Positions 18,910-30,800 of a stretch of DNA of 64,000 nt are shown piece by piece. The notes beneath the pieces are model-generated. The model saw only the letters and a list, made by a program, of their open reading frames with translations. It had not been told where the DNA came from and made no database searches. The stretch's first letter is position 1, and each line of letters starts with the position of its first letter. A program made the position numbers and the translations under genes. The stretch comes from Vitrella brassicaformis (lineage: Eukaryota; Sar; Vitrellaceae), in assembly GCA_001179505.1 (NCBI GenBank), contig CDMY01001028.1:124001-188000 (forward strand), read 5' to 3'.

Positions 18910-19334
18910 GGCGCTCAAACGATGCGCTGATAGACGCTGAGAGATAGCAGATGAGTGCCGGGCGGCGCGGAGGCCTAGGGAGCGGACACGAAGCGTACGG
19001 GAAACGACGGACGAAGATCGAAGGGGCAGATCCTGTGAGATCTGATGCAGCAATGGGTGCGCAATGCCTCGGGAGGGGAGGGGAGGGAGAGGGAAAGGGA
19101 AAGAGGGCTTCGAGCAGCAGCGGTTTCAGGAGCAGCAGCGGTTTCAGGCAGCCCTAACTTCTGGAGAGGGGAAGTACCTGGGTGAGACTTAAAGCACGAG
19201 TGTAGCACTGCAGATGCCGACAGATGATTCAGGAGATGAGATGATGCAAGGAGTCCAGGTCCGATGGGGGGAAAGGGGAGAGATAGCTGCGCTATCCATC
19301 CATCTGTTTGTCCATCTCCCGCAGCTATCCGCAT
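18910..19334 (-). other. Candidate 5' extension of AlaRS (targeting peptide)
   Basis: Read in the AlaRS frame, 18910-19125 is open and encodes an Arg/Ser/Leu-rich stretch ([20 protein letters not shown] before the annotated Met), nearly free of acidic residues as in mitochondrial presequences. It contains no in-frame ATG. Two routes could express it: a near-cognate start (ATT at 19065 has G at -3 and +4; TTG at 19053), or an upstream exon starting at ATG 19334, spliced from a CCAG/GTAC donor near 19161 to a CTAG acceptor near 18985, which restores the frame. Neither is proven. Confidence 0.4.
19114..19148 (-). repeat. Tandem 17-mer CCTGAAACCGCTGCTGC upstream of AlaRS
   Basis: Two exact copies on the minus strand at 19132-19148 and 19114-19130, one base apart (18-base period). 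The same 17-mer occurs once more at 61889-61905, upstream of the transporter gene and again in the sense direction of the downstream gene. Confidence 0.8.
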
Positions 19335-19374
19335 GGCTCTAGGGTTGAGCGCGTATAACTGTTTTCCAACGTCT

Positions 19375-19382
19375 GCGAGCTC
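19375..19382 (+). promoter_or_regulatory. Putative promoter element GCGAGCTC, AlaRS/lumen-protein pair
   Basis: Context TCTGCGAGCTCAAACC, 66 bases before the ATG at 19448, followed by a C/T-rich tract. It lies 41 bases from the alternative AlaRS ATG at 19334 but 466 from the ATG at 18909; the shorter spacing fits the other promoters. Confidence 0.45.
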
Positions 19383-19447
19383 AAACCAGCGCCACCCCTC
19401 CCCTTTCTCTCCTTCTGACTAAGATCACCCTTGCCAGAGTCACGACG

Positions 19448-20397
19448 ATGCTGACTCTGCGCTTTGTTGCTGTCTTTCTCCCTTTCTTCAGTCTGCTCAA
19501 TGAAGCCATGGCATTTCACCCATCTCACATGCCTTCTTCCCCCGGTGTGAGCATCTCACCAGGGCAGCATCCTGCCCGCCGTCCGCAGCTTTCGTCAACG
19601 ACGCGCCTCTCAGCACTGATCAGGAGGCGAGACGACGATCAAGCAGAAGCGGTATTGGACCGACGCTCGGCGCTTGTGACGGCTCAGGTGGGTCTTGCGG
19701 CGCTTGTGCTTCCCCTCTTGAGCATTGGTGGCCCGGCACTGGCCGTCACACGCTCTGCCCTGGCTGGCGATGTGCCACGAGGAGGTGAGGGAAGGGAAGC
19801 GCACTTACTCGTTGAACTTGTCACATTAGCGTTCCTTGCTCTCTGTCTTGTTCTGTGTATACAGCCCCAGCGCTAGAGTACATAGCGCGGATTCAGAATG
19901 GGTATCTTGCGCTCAAGGAGCTGTTGGACAAGTGGGGCACTGTGGCGGCTAAGGGCGACGGCGATGCGGTGCGGCGCTACCTCGGCACGGTCGGTACCTA
20001 CTCTCCTCTCTTTCAAATCAACAGGGTCAGTCGATGGATGGACGAGAGCGTGGATGGATAAGCACAGGCACAGCACCCCCACACTGACATGCAACTCGTG
20101 TCCTTTCTGTCCGGCACTTGCCTGCAGGCGTTCGAGGGCGTTCTCCAAGCTCTGTCAAAGGGCGATGACAGCCTTGGTGACGTGGACGTGCTCGAATACG
20201 GCGAGAGCTACAACCTCGTGCTTGAAGGCCTCCGGCAGACCGACTATCTGGCGTACAGCAACAACTTTGCAATGGCCGTGGGGGACACCAAGGATTATCT
20301 TGAGGAGAGCCGACTGCAAGCCGAAAGGACATTGCGGCAGTATCGCGAAGTGCTGCGGATACTAAACGTGCCGGTTCCCACGGCTGTGGTCAAATGA
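19448..20397 (+). CDS. Predicted thylakoid-lumen protein (helical, PsbQ-like size)
   Basis: Three exons: 19448-19784, 19865-20025, 20128-20397. The N-terminus is a three-part address. A signal peptide (MLTLRFVAVFLPFFSLLNEAMA) is followed by Phe at +1, the cleavage pattern of complex red plastids. Then comes a Ser/Pro/Arg-rich transit-like stretch to about residue 60. Then comes a twin-arginine signal, RRSALV, with a hydrophobic core ending GPALA. The mature part, about 165 residues, is helical and soluble, with a charged C-terminal helix ending VPVPTAVVK. Size and fold resemble small lumenal photosystem II accessory proteins such as PsbQ or MPH2-like proteins, but I cannot assign one. Location is well supported; function is unknown. 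It shares a promoter with AlaRS. Confidence 0.8.
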
Positions 20398-20630
20398 AAG
20401 TCCGGTGGTCTGACTCGCTACCTAACTGTGTGTGTCGTTGCCATAATATGTTGTATGAGTGGTGGCTTCCGTCTGGGTGCTTTGTGGTGTGCGAAGCACG
20501 GGTGTGTCGATCTGGCGGTGCGTGTTGAGTGCGTGTACAGTTTTGCGTGATGCTTGTGTGTATTGATGTGAAGCGATTCAACAGCTGGGTCGTGGCCAGC
20601 AACGTCCAGGCCAGCCGTTGTAATTGATTT

Positions 20631-20640
20631 GCTAGCTTAG
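20631..20640 (+). promoter_or_regulatory. Variant promoter element GCTAGCTTAG before the channel gene
   Basis: One base different from GCGAGCTTAG, 33 bases before the ATG at 20673, followed by a C/T-rich tract. This is the only copy serving a single, non-divergent promoter. Confidence 0.35.
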
Positions 20641-20672
20641 CAGTGAGACTCCCCATTCCCCTCTCTTTCCCG

Positions 20673-23600
20673 ATGGCTCAAGCAGCCATTGGTGCGATGC
20701 TCCGTCGAGGACCAGACCAATTCCACGGCATCCAGCCGCCACCCCCAACTCAAGCAGAGATGGCGCGCGGTGAAGCGTTCTTCGTCGCTGAAGCTTCGGA
20801 ACTGCCGGGCGTCCCTGAGCGGCCAGGCCCCCCTGACACTCAGCCACAGCCGCTGCCTCTGCGCGCCACTCTGACGTCGCCCGCCATGACGACCACCCTC
20901 TCTGCAGCAGAGGGGGCCGATACCGAAGTCGCAGGTCCAGGCGCCAAGCGGCGAAGCGCGAGTGTGGCGATGGCCGTTGAGGCCATGACCGACTGGATGA
21001 GACGGAGGTTCAGCGTGTCTCCTAAGGCTGCTGCGCTGGTGTTTCGGGAGAGGACGACCAGCATGAGAAAGGGCGGCGAGAGAAAGAGCCAGGGCGGGGA
21101 CAGGCCGACGCTGATGCGAGAGAAGAGGGACGACACGTCCCTGTGGCGGGAGTATCTGCAGCGGGCGGACTGTGTGTTGGATCCCATGGGTCCGCTTATG
21201 CGGGTGTGGGACGCCGTCATTGTGGTTGTGTTGATATGGACGGCCGTTGTCACGCCATACGAGGCAAGCAATTAATGCGACAGAGAGACACGTCGGTGTG
21301 ATTGGTGTCTTTGTTGGTGTGTCCTGTCCTGCAGGTGGCGTTCCTTGAGACCAAGTGGGATTGGCTGTTTGTGGTAAATCGGCTGATCGATCTCTTGTTC
21401 CTTGTCGATATGATCTTCAACATGTTCTTCGTCATGTACCTCAAACAAGACTCAAAGACTGGTGCCAGATGGTGAGTGAGCAGCAACGAAATGGATCACA
21501 CACCACACATGGATTAAGGGATGGGTGTGCAATTAGGGTCAAGGACCGTCGGATGATAATGCGTCACTACCTCAAGGGGTGGTTCGCCATTGACCTGCTG
21601 TCCATCCTGCCATTCGACGTGCTGGGGCTGCTCTACGAGTCGAAAACCATTCAGCGACTCAAAATCGTCAGGGCTTTGCGACTGCTCAGACTGCTCAAAC
21701 TCGGTAGGATGAAGGCGACACAAATGTCTCGTTTATTCATCGTTTCACGTGTGTCATGCATGTGTCAGCGCGTGTGTTGAGCACCAGCCGTGTGTTCAAG
21801 CAGATGGAGACGTCCGTCAGCTGGCCCTACGGCAAAATAGCACTTGTTAAGTTCGCCGTGTTGATCGTCGTCGCTGGCCACTGGATGGGTATGGCTTCCG
21901 GCCATCAAAGGATAAATGAACACATCTACTCCACCATGTCTCGCTGCCCGTCTGTTTGCCTCTGTCTGACTAGCGTGTTGCTGGGGCCTGGTCGGCCGCA
22001 TGGAGGAGTCGATTGCGAAAGAAAGCGGCCCTCTCCCCCCTGGCGCCGACCTTGAGGCGGCCCGAAACTGGCTGGAGTATGTGCAGATGGACAAGGGCGG
22101 GCCGGAAAGCGACGACCATTTCGGCATCTATGCTGGTGAGTCGAGTCGACCGGGGTGACTGCGTCCGTCATCCAATAGTATGTTCGTCTGTGTGTCCTCA
22201 GTGAGTATTTATTGGGCAGTGATGACGTTGACGTCGATTGGCTATGGCGACATCCACGCGCAGAACACGACCGAGTACCTCATATCGACCGCGCTCATGG
22301 TCATCGGGGCGTGCATATGGGCGTTCATCATCGGTACGGCGCGCCGTGCCGTCTGTGTACTTCCTCCTTATTTGTGTGTTGCTCTCTTTCTGTTGCCGTG
22401 TTGCCGTGTGGTTGTGTAGGTACTGCGTGTGGTATCTTGTCTCAGCTGGATGTGTATGCCACCAGCTTCAACCAAACCATGGACGAGCTCAACTTCATGC
22501 TGCACGACAGATGTACGGCCGTGCCGCACCACACACACCGCATATTTATGGATCAGACGCATTCCTCCCTCCCTCCCTGTCTGTCTGTCTGTCTGTTTCT
22601 GTGGATACTTACATACAGCGATCAAGGGCGATTTGCGTCGCCGTCTGCGTCTCTTCTTCCACCAGTCGCGGAGCCTACAGCGCCTGATTTTCTACAACAG
22701 ACTCGAAGCACAAATGTCCCCGGGACTGCAGGCAGGCAATGTGCCCATACATACAATGGTAGCCTGGTGATGTCTATATACACATTTGCAGGGTGAGATG
22801 GCTCTGGCGACCAACGAGCGGTGGATATCCCGGGTCCGGTGGCTGCGTCGCACCAGTGTGGCCTTCAACATCGAGTTGGCTCAGAGCCTCATTCCGGCAG
22901 CTTATGAGCAGAAGGAGATCATCCAGCTGCCGTGCACTATGTGCTTTCTCGTCAAGGGCGTGGCCATCCGCGGCGACAAGCTCGTGATGAAAGGCAGCAT
23001 CTGGGGGGAAGACATGATTCTCGGTCAGCCGGTCGGGCCACAATTACATCTTCATGTGGACGTCTGCAAGCAATTCCCTTGTTGCGTGCGTGCAGATTCC
23101 TGGAAGTTGATAGAGCATGATCCGGCGGTGTCGCTGACGTATTGCGAGATCCTCTACGTCACGAGGTCCAAGCTGGACGAGCTCAAACTGAGGTGCCCAT
23201 GCGACCAATGCAGAGGGTATTCCCTGCGTGCATCTTCATATGGTGCAGACACCCAGGTGATGCGGCCATTATCCGTGAGCACCAGGTGCGGTTGGCGGTG
23301 CGGCGGGCCTTCCTGCTCTTCGCCCGAATGAGGAGGACGCAGCCCAAGCCTACCGACTTCTTGTCGAAACTCACACACAAACTCTCTGAGGTACGCGAGA
23401 GACACATGCACACACACACGCACGTGCCTCCCTGCCTGTGTGTGTCTGTGTGTATCTGTTCCATTAGATGATGAACGCCGAGAATGAGGACATGTGCGTG
23501 AGCCGAGCCGGCCATTCGACCTGCCTGTGTGGCTGTATGCCTCCGTCTCTCTCTCTTTCCTCCCTCTGTGTGTTCTGCAGGATGGTGCAGACGACAGACC

Positions 23601-24052
23601 GGATGTCGGCGCAGTGGGGCATGTTCAGCCAGCCACTCATCCTCTACGAAATCACACAGAAACTAAACACATTGGACAGAAGAATCAACGACATCGCCAC
23701 GTACTAGTCATACACATGTCTCTCTCTCTCCATGCATATTGCTCTCGTGTACGTGTGTCTCATTGATTCGATCAGCGGCCGACCGCCGTCGGCAATAACG
23801 CCCGGTACACCAGCCATGCCGGCCATACCCGCAGCCGCCGGCGGGCCCTCCCCGTCCCCGCAGCAGCTGTTGCAGGCCATCGAGTCGCTACGCCATGTGC
23901 TGTTGGAGCACTGCGCGGCCATGGGCAGGCAAGGTGAGGCAGCGGGGAGGGTCCCGGTAGGTGAGGGGCGGCAGACGGAGAGTCCCATGATGGACCCCGA
24001 ACGAGTGGATGAGGCCACTGGGCCGCAGCCCAACAGCGGCCGGCCTGACTGA
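20673..24052 (+). CDS. Six-transmembrane K+ channel, CNG/KCNH superfamily
   Basis: Forms a tetrameric K+-selective pore. ATG at 20673 opens MAQAAIGAMLRRGPD; the first ~150 residues are a Pro/Ser/Arg-rich cytosolic tail. S1 is near 21210-21260, S2-S3 at 21340-21460 and 21570-21640. S4 (21655-21710) has repeated Arg, RALRLLRLLKL. The pore loop reads TLTSIGYGDIH at 22225-22260, a K+-selective filter. A C-linker (RRRLRLFFHQSRSLQRL) and a cyclic-nucleotide-binding-like domain with GSIWGEDMIL follow at 22790-23160. That cassette lacks the usual FGE and Arg-Ser/Thr-Ala ligand motif, so it probably does not bind cNMPs, as in KCNH channels. The second-last exon ends with a coiled coil. A TAG at 23705-23707 lies inside a possible last intron (donor CAC/GTACTAG, acceptor GATCAG near 23775). 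Splicing it continues in frame to the TGA at 24052 through another helix; retaining it ends the protein at 23707. Confidence 0.9.
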
Positions 24053-24537
24053 GTGGGTGAGGTTCACCCGATCGCGATATATCGATGCGTCTTGATCCAT
24101 AGTCATTGAGACGTTTTCTTCTTTTCATGGATTCGTTTTGCTTACATGGGGTGGAAGGCGTTCTATGCATATATCGATCACATTTGTGAGCCAGTCAGAT
24201 ACATGCATTTGTCAGCTCTCTGTGTGTGTGTGTGTGCTCTCGTCTGACCACTTTCCGCGCGCACGCATGTATAAAACAGACACACATGCATTATCGCTGC
24301 ATGGATGCACGCATGGCATGCACTGCACCAAAAACTCCCAGCAAAATACCAATGGTCCTTTGTTCCTTCCCTCATTCATGTGTCAGATACAGGCCGCCAC
24401 TCCTTGGTGCTTCATGCTTTTACTTCGACGCTCTCTTTGGCCTTGGCATTCGCTCCATTGCCCTCGAAAATTGTCACCTATTGCGGGAATGGCACGCGAG
24501 TCAACAACACACACGACGGCAGTGTTGAGGCGTTCCC
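24053..24537. other. Convergent intergenic region, channel/S9 hydrolase
   Basis: 3' flanks of two convergent genes. It has a short (TG)n run near 24224-24236 and CATGCA-type alternating sequence near 24290-24330. No supported gene. Confidence 0.7.
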
Positions 24538-27500
24538 TTATTGCAATTCTTGCTGAATCGTCACCTTGGCAGTGGACCCTTCCACCTTCTCATAAGGCTC
24601 TGCCTTGCCGTCTAGGTATCGTGCCAAAAACTGCTCGGCCAGCGCGTAGAAGTCCAGGCGATTTTGTGGTCGTGCGAAGCCGTGGCCCTCGTCGGGAAAG
24701 ACGACATACTCTACGGGGACATTGTGGCCCTTGAGCACCTGACACAACAGGCAGAATGACCCAGTGCATCTGCTGTGTGACCGTGTGTGTCTTCCGTACA
24801 TCGACAATGATATCGCTCTGCTTGAGGGGGACACGGGGATCATTGGCGCCTTGGCCGATCATCAGAGGCACCTGACACAGACACACACAGAGAAAGCAAG
24901 AGAATGCATGATGCATGTCATGAATGCATATGGCCACCGTCCGTGTGTGTGCAGACATTGACTGGCTGCCCGACCTTGATCTTGTCGACGTGGTAGTACG
25001 GGCTGATCTTTTTGTTAAACTCCTCGTTGTTCTCCACATCGCCCACACGCTTCGTAAACATCATCTTCATCGGTTTCTGCACCGACAATCACACACACGC
25101 ACAAAGGGCAGGTACCGGATACAGAAATGTGCACGGATGCACGCATCTGTGTCGCCAACACTGACCCAGTAAGGCGGGATGCTCTCGATCAGTTTCTTGA
25201 CCTCAGACACTCCGACTATGTCCACACCACAGCGATATAGGTCCGGTGTGAAGGTCAGTCCGGCCAATACCGCATAGCCGCCATAGGAGCCACCGAAAAT
25301 GGCAACACGGTCGGGATCAGCCACCTTAACACATCCATTCATATTACGGCATGGTGGGAGATGCTCATCTGCCATTGTCAATGCGGTTGTGGTGTGGGAC
25401 CTACCTTTCTGTCGTCAATAGCCCATTTGACGGCGTCCGTCAGGTCGTCCTGCATCTGTGCGCCCCACTTTTCGTCTCCAGCGTTGACGAAGTTCTTGCC
25501 AAAGCCGGTGCTGCCACGCTGCAGGTATTCGAGTGAGCGACACACACACATTTGCACATCCGTGCAGGCAGGAATGGCGCACCGAGTGAGTGGTGGGCAT
25601 GCAGGCCAGGCCTTACGTAGTTGACTTGCAGGCAGGCGTACCCTCTCGTGGCGAACCACTGGGCCTGCAACAAAGCGCGTATCCATCCAGCCATCAATAG
25701 CATTTCAGCCCTCCAGCATTGATCCTCCCTCCTCACCTGTGGCTGATAGCCCCAGTAGTCCCTCGCCCACGGGCCCCCATGCACCAGGAGCACCAGCGGC
25801 ACGCGCCCGCCAACCTCATGGCCGGGCGGCAGGGTCAGGTAAGACACCATATCCAGCCCGTCCCTCGTCTTGATGATGACAGGTTCCATCTTCGCCAGCT
25901 GCCAGTCGTTTAGCTCAGGCTGGTTCTCGAAGAGGTAGGTGAATGTCTTGATGGTGCGGTCGAACAGGTGATACGCCACTGGGCCATCGTCACACGTATA
26001 AGCGACGACCCACTTGGTCTTCTGAACGTACCAAGCAGGACGAAACACATCATACACGTACGCAAATTGTTGGTCTCTATGTGATTTCCCTGGAACTCAC
26101 CGAGTGGTCTTCTGATACGACAGATGCCTCTGCGTCAGGCAAGTGTGCCTCCACCAGCTTGTAGTCGCTCTCCTCTTCCTTATCAAAGAAATGCATCTTA
26201 CGCCTGCGAACAGGACACGTACCACATGAGGCGCCTTGTGTGCCGATCGATCTCCGTCTGTCTGCCGTGTACGCGCACCTGTCATATACGTACGAGAGTC
26301 GCGTCACCTCTCGTGTGTCCTCATCGACATTGACCGCTCCCACATCAGCTTTGTCGTTGGAAAAAATCTCCCGCCGCGTCTCGCCCGTGCTGGCATCAAG
26401 CTCGATCAGGGCCTCCGTGTCACGACCGAGCGAAGAAGTGGTGTACAGCCCACTGCCGTCCTTAGTGAACTCCATAGGACGGACTGAGTCGTCCAGGCTC
26501 CATGTGAGGATGGTCTTCCACTCGCCTCCTTCTTTCTCCCGCACACGGAGGAACTGATCTCCGGTAGAGGGGTCCGTTGCCAGACAGCCTCTGATCTTGA
26601 AATTGTCGTCCGTCAGCCATTGGAGCACGTCACCTGCATGACGCATACACACATGCAGGCAGCCATGGGTGGGCCTGTGGGTTGTGGCGTGATGTTTTCT
26701 AGTCTCACACACCGGGATTCTTGGTGTCGAGTTTGATGTCGCCCGTTCCGATGTGCACGCGATACATATCGAACACCTGCCCACACGCCCACAGAGTGTT
26801 ATCATGGACAGTGCTCTCCGTATGTGCATCCATGTCCGTTGATGAGCATGCATACCGTCCTGTCCTCGATATTAAGTCCGATGAGGATCTCCTCCCTGTG
26901 GTGCTTGTCGGTAAAGAGCCCCTCCGCCTTGACGCCCTCGAAGGGAGTCAAGTCACGGTCCTGCACCTCCTTGCTCGTCACTGACGCCGCACGCACATGG
27001 AAATTCTCATCTGCACAAAGGGAGATAGACACTCATGGGAACACCCTCTATGCGTTTTTTTGTCGCTGCACTCACTGCATTCGCTCACCGCCGCCCTTGT
27101 CTTGAATATAGAGAACCTCCTCACTGTTCTCCGCCCATCTGAACTGCCTGATGCCCCTCACAGTGTCGGCCGTCACCTGACGATCCTTGTCGTCCCCACT
27201 AATGTCCCTCACGAACACGTTGAGCAGTCCCTCGGCTGACTCAGCGAGGTACGCCAGCCTCTTCCCGTCTGGACTGATGCGTGGCTGTGTCTTGACCGGA
27301 TTGCCAAACAGAATCCGTCGTGGCACGAGTCCGTTCTTCTTCTGTGCCGCAGCTGTGGATCCGCCAGCCATGGTAAGGAGTCCGCGGCTGCGGCAGGATC
27401 CCCCGGCCAGTGACGAAGAGAGAGTTGCGAATCCGCTGGGATGATTGGGGTTGGGGGGTCGGACGGCCTCAGCAAACGGCAGCAGTGATGCCCTGACAGA

Positions 27501-27661
27501 CAGACAGACAGACAGGCAGACAGGCAGAAGCGTGTGACGTGTTGCATTCACCCTGTACTGCAGAAGCGAGTGCAGAAGTGAGTGTTTGTGTGTGCGTGTC
27601 CATACCTGTAGGCCAGGCCGAGGGGAAACAGCGATGTGGTCAGGCGCCAAAATGATGACAT
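24538..27661 (-). CDS. S9 family serine peptidase (prolyl oligopeptidase / acylaminoacyl-peptidase type)
   Basis: Alpha/beta hydrolase that cleaves short peptides, preceded by a beta-propeller gate. Exon 1 starts at ATG 27661 ([18 protein letters not shown]), ends at a TACAG/GTATGG donor near 27606, and joins in frame to 27495 and on through Met at 27371, which would be the start of a shorter form. The propeller occupies about 26100-27350 with [14 protein letters not shown]-type blades. The catalytic domain has [14 protein letters not shown], the nucleophile elbow GGSYGG (Ser, about 25285), the acid in GANDPRVP (about 24840) and the His in DEGHGF (about 24690). Stop TAA at 24538-24540. All triad residues are present. 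The first ~60 residues are poor in acidic residues and could be an organelle presequence. It shares a promoter with the leucine-rich-repeat gene. Confidence 0.9.
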
Positions 27662-27743
27662 CCGTCCGCGACAGGTTTTATGATGAATCAATACCCCCGA
27701 CAAGACGCTGGCTCGGCTCCGCACTACGAGATCCGTCACGATC

Positions 27744-27760
27744 CGAGCTTCTAAGCTCGC
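27744..27760. promoter_or_regulatory. Palindromic double promoter element CGAGCTTctAAGCTCGC
   Basis: A copy of the element on each strand, separated by two bases, forming a perfect 7-base inverted repeat. It sits 83 bases from the ATG of the minus-strand hydrolase and 107 from that of the plus-strand leucine-rich-repeat gene. A long C/T-rich tract (27761-27824) lies on the plus-gene side. Confidence 0.55.
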
Positions 27761-27866
27761 TTCTGCTTCCTTCTCCCTTCCCTCCCCTCCCTTTTCCCTC
27801 CTCCCTTTTCCCCCGCGCAGACAGCTATATTTTCAGCCGCAGTCAGTGCAGATTCATGAAAATCTG

Positions 27867-30800
27867 ATGGCCGACACCGCCGTCGCCCAACACAGGGGGT
27901 GGGACGAGTTCCAGCGGCACAGACACCATTTGCACCCGCCGCCCGTGTGGGATGAAGACCAAGTAAGGAGGGAGACGGCCAACAAGGCACCCGACCAATT
28001 CGCACGCAAGAAATGGACCTTTTTCTTCAAGGTTTGGCGCCGATTGACTCACTGCACTACACCTATCCTCGTCTGTTTTCTGTCTGTGTGGGCCAGTACG
28101 CCCAGGTGGCGCGTCATGGGCGGCCCGAGGCCACAGTGCTTCCATCCATTGAGGCTCAGGACAAGAGGTCATCGTACGTGTCGACGGGGAGTCTGCTGCT
28201 CGAGCATTCGGCGACGGCGACGCTCGACAGTGACGCACAGCCCTTGCCGCCGCCCGAGGACGTGTCGCAGACACAGGAGGGGGTCGACAGATACTATGCG
28301 GCCTGTGAAGGCAAGCGACTGGCATGGATGAATCAAAGGTTGGTGTAGCTAGGCCATCTGTGTGTGCAACGTGCTGCAGATCTGAATCTGCTCCCCACAG
28401 CAACTGGTTTGGTGCGGCGGCATGACTATGAGGTCAACCTGAGGGGCCAGAGCCTGGGAGACTCATACGCTACTGCACTGGCAAAATGGTGGGCAAAGAC
28501 ACCGGCAAGGAGCCAGAGATGATTGTGTCATGTCTCTGTCAGCGACACGTTCCCTCCCGGCCTGCAGAGCATCAACTTGAGGGGCAACCGACTGACCGAC
28601 AGGGGTGCGGCGACGCTTGGGGCCACCCTGCCGTCGAGTCTGGAGCGGCTGGACCTCAGTGACAACCACATCGGAGCGGAGGGGGTGACACACATAGGGA
28701 GGAAGCTCGCACACATGAAGACCCTGCAGGTGCTCAGGTTCGCCGGTAAGTAAGCCTGGCTGTCAGTGCAGAGAGTGAAGTGCATCAAGCACAGAGCTAG
28801 TTGTTTGTGTGTCAACTTCCTTCCTCCGCCTCTCCAGACAACAAGCTTGGTGACTTGGCAGTGGACATGCTGTGCACAGCAATCAGCAACTGTCAAAAGC
28901 TGCGAGAACTCGACCTGGTATGTAAGTGGGTGCACGATCGACGGAAAGCATAGCGTCTCACTGTAGTGTGCTGGTGTGTGTAGAGCTGCAATGGCTTCAA
29001 AGAGACCGGGGCCAAGGCAGTGGCGATGCTCGTGGCTGACCATGAAGTCCTCGCCAAGCTGGACCTGCACTGGAACGAAATCTCGGGGGCCGGCGGACTC
29101 GCATTGGCCAATGGTGGGGGTGGCTCAGCCATACCTACGGGCACACTCATGCTTTGCTGTCTTTCCTGGTGACTGGCTGTCAGCATTGATGGAGAACGCA
29201 GCTTCGAACGGCCGCCTACGTGACGTCAATCTGGCGTGGAACAATCTAGGCAGCGGCAACGCCGTCCCCACGTGTGAGGCCTTCGCACGCATCTTCAGCG
29301 AGAGATCCACCCTTCGGCACCTCGACATATCCTACAACAAGCTCGACGCCAAGTGCTGCAGCATACTCGCAGAAGGTGCGTGAGCTGGTCCATGTGGAAG
29401 CGTTGTGTGTCCACATAGAGATGTCTGTCTGTGCAGGGCTGCAGGGTAACCACTCGCTGTTTGATCTTCATGTGGCCGGCAACGCTGCATATGTCGACGC
29501 GATCGGGTGGGCAAGGCAACACACGTACATGTACATGTATTCCTTTGCCTCTGTCTCTCGTGGCATTCGTTCATCCATCTATCCTTTCCAGCTTTCTGGT
29601 GCCAGTCGAGTCTGCCGACGGTGCACACACACACACACACACACACACATTGCTCGGTGTCCTTCCTGCATCCATCACGTATACGCGCCTGCAGACATGC
29701 CATTGCAGCGTTGCACGTCCATCAGCGGCGGTGCCGACGAGAACTGCTGGGTATCCGTCAGGTGGACCGAGCAACTGTTCGAGTACACCGCCATGTGCAG
29801 CGGGCCTGCGCCAGCCAAGGCACATGACGTGTGGCTGCTGACGTCGTTCGACCACTACAAACCCATTCGAATGATGACTCTGGCAGATGACAACAGCGAA
29901 GACAAAAGGTGATGGACACGGATAACCAGGTGTTCGTGACCGTCTGTTTGTCGCGTGTCTCTGTCTCATCAGGTACGTCATTTGCCGGGCCGTCCCGCCC
30001 GGACGCTACCAGTATTTCTTCCAGGTCGATGATGAGGCCGTCGCAGCCATCGACAACCCTGTGGTGCGAACACACGCACGCACACACATACACACACAAA
30101 CAAACACTCGTAGGCTGGTACCGTCCTCTCTCTCTCCTTTTGTGTCCTTTGCGCTTGTGAAGATTGAGTTGGACGAGCCCGTGTCAGTGACGCTGGAGCC
30201 GATTGAGGAGGGAGAGCCGCCAAAGAAGACGCACACCAAAACTGTACACACGCAAAGAGACACAAACAGAGAGACACAGAGATACTTCGTCACTTGCAGG
30301 TGAATGTCGGGGTAGCCCCGCTGCGTCCAAAGGGCGTGGACATAGGTGAGAATGTGCAGCCCCGCAAGCTCGACACGCCGATTAGCGTGGCTGAGGTGCA
30401 GCAGCTGCGGCCGCGCGTGCCGTCTCTGTTCGCCTCGTATCGGCTGGACACCAATGACCTGCTCAACAAGTGCTTCGAAGAGGACTGGAGGCGATCCAAA
30501 CTCAACAAATACGGTGGATACGATACGCCACGCCGTGCCTGTCGTTTGTGGATTGGCTGAGCTGGATGGGTGTATACGGGGTGGGTGCTTTGCAGTGAAG
30601 GATGTGGATACGCGTCAGCGTCTGAAAGAGATCCTGAGGCCACATTACAACTCGCTCAGGCTCATCTACAAGTCAGTGAGACACGCAGACAAGCAGAAGG
30701 GAACCACACATCATGATGCTGTGTATCATTACACACGTACTATCAGGCACTTTGCTGCTTTGGAGAAGGCTGACACAGCCATTCCCGCCCTGGCACTTAA

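Noticed and set aside
23732-24052. A separate small plus-strand gene
   Set aside because: Its only start is inside a likely intron, and its frame continues the channel gene across a good GT-AG junction; it is better read as the last channel exon.
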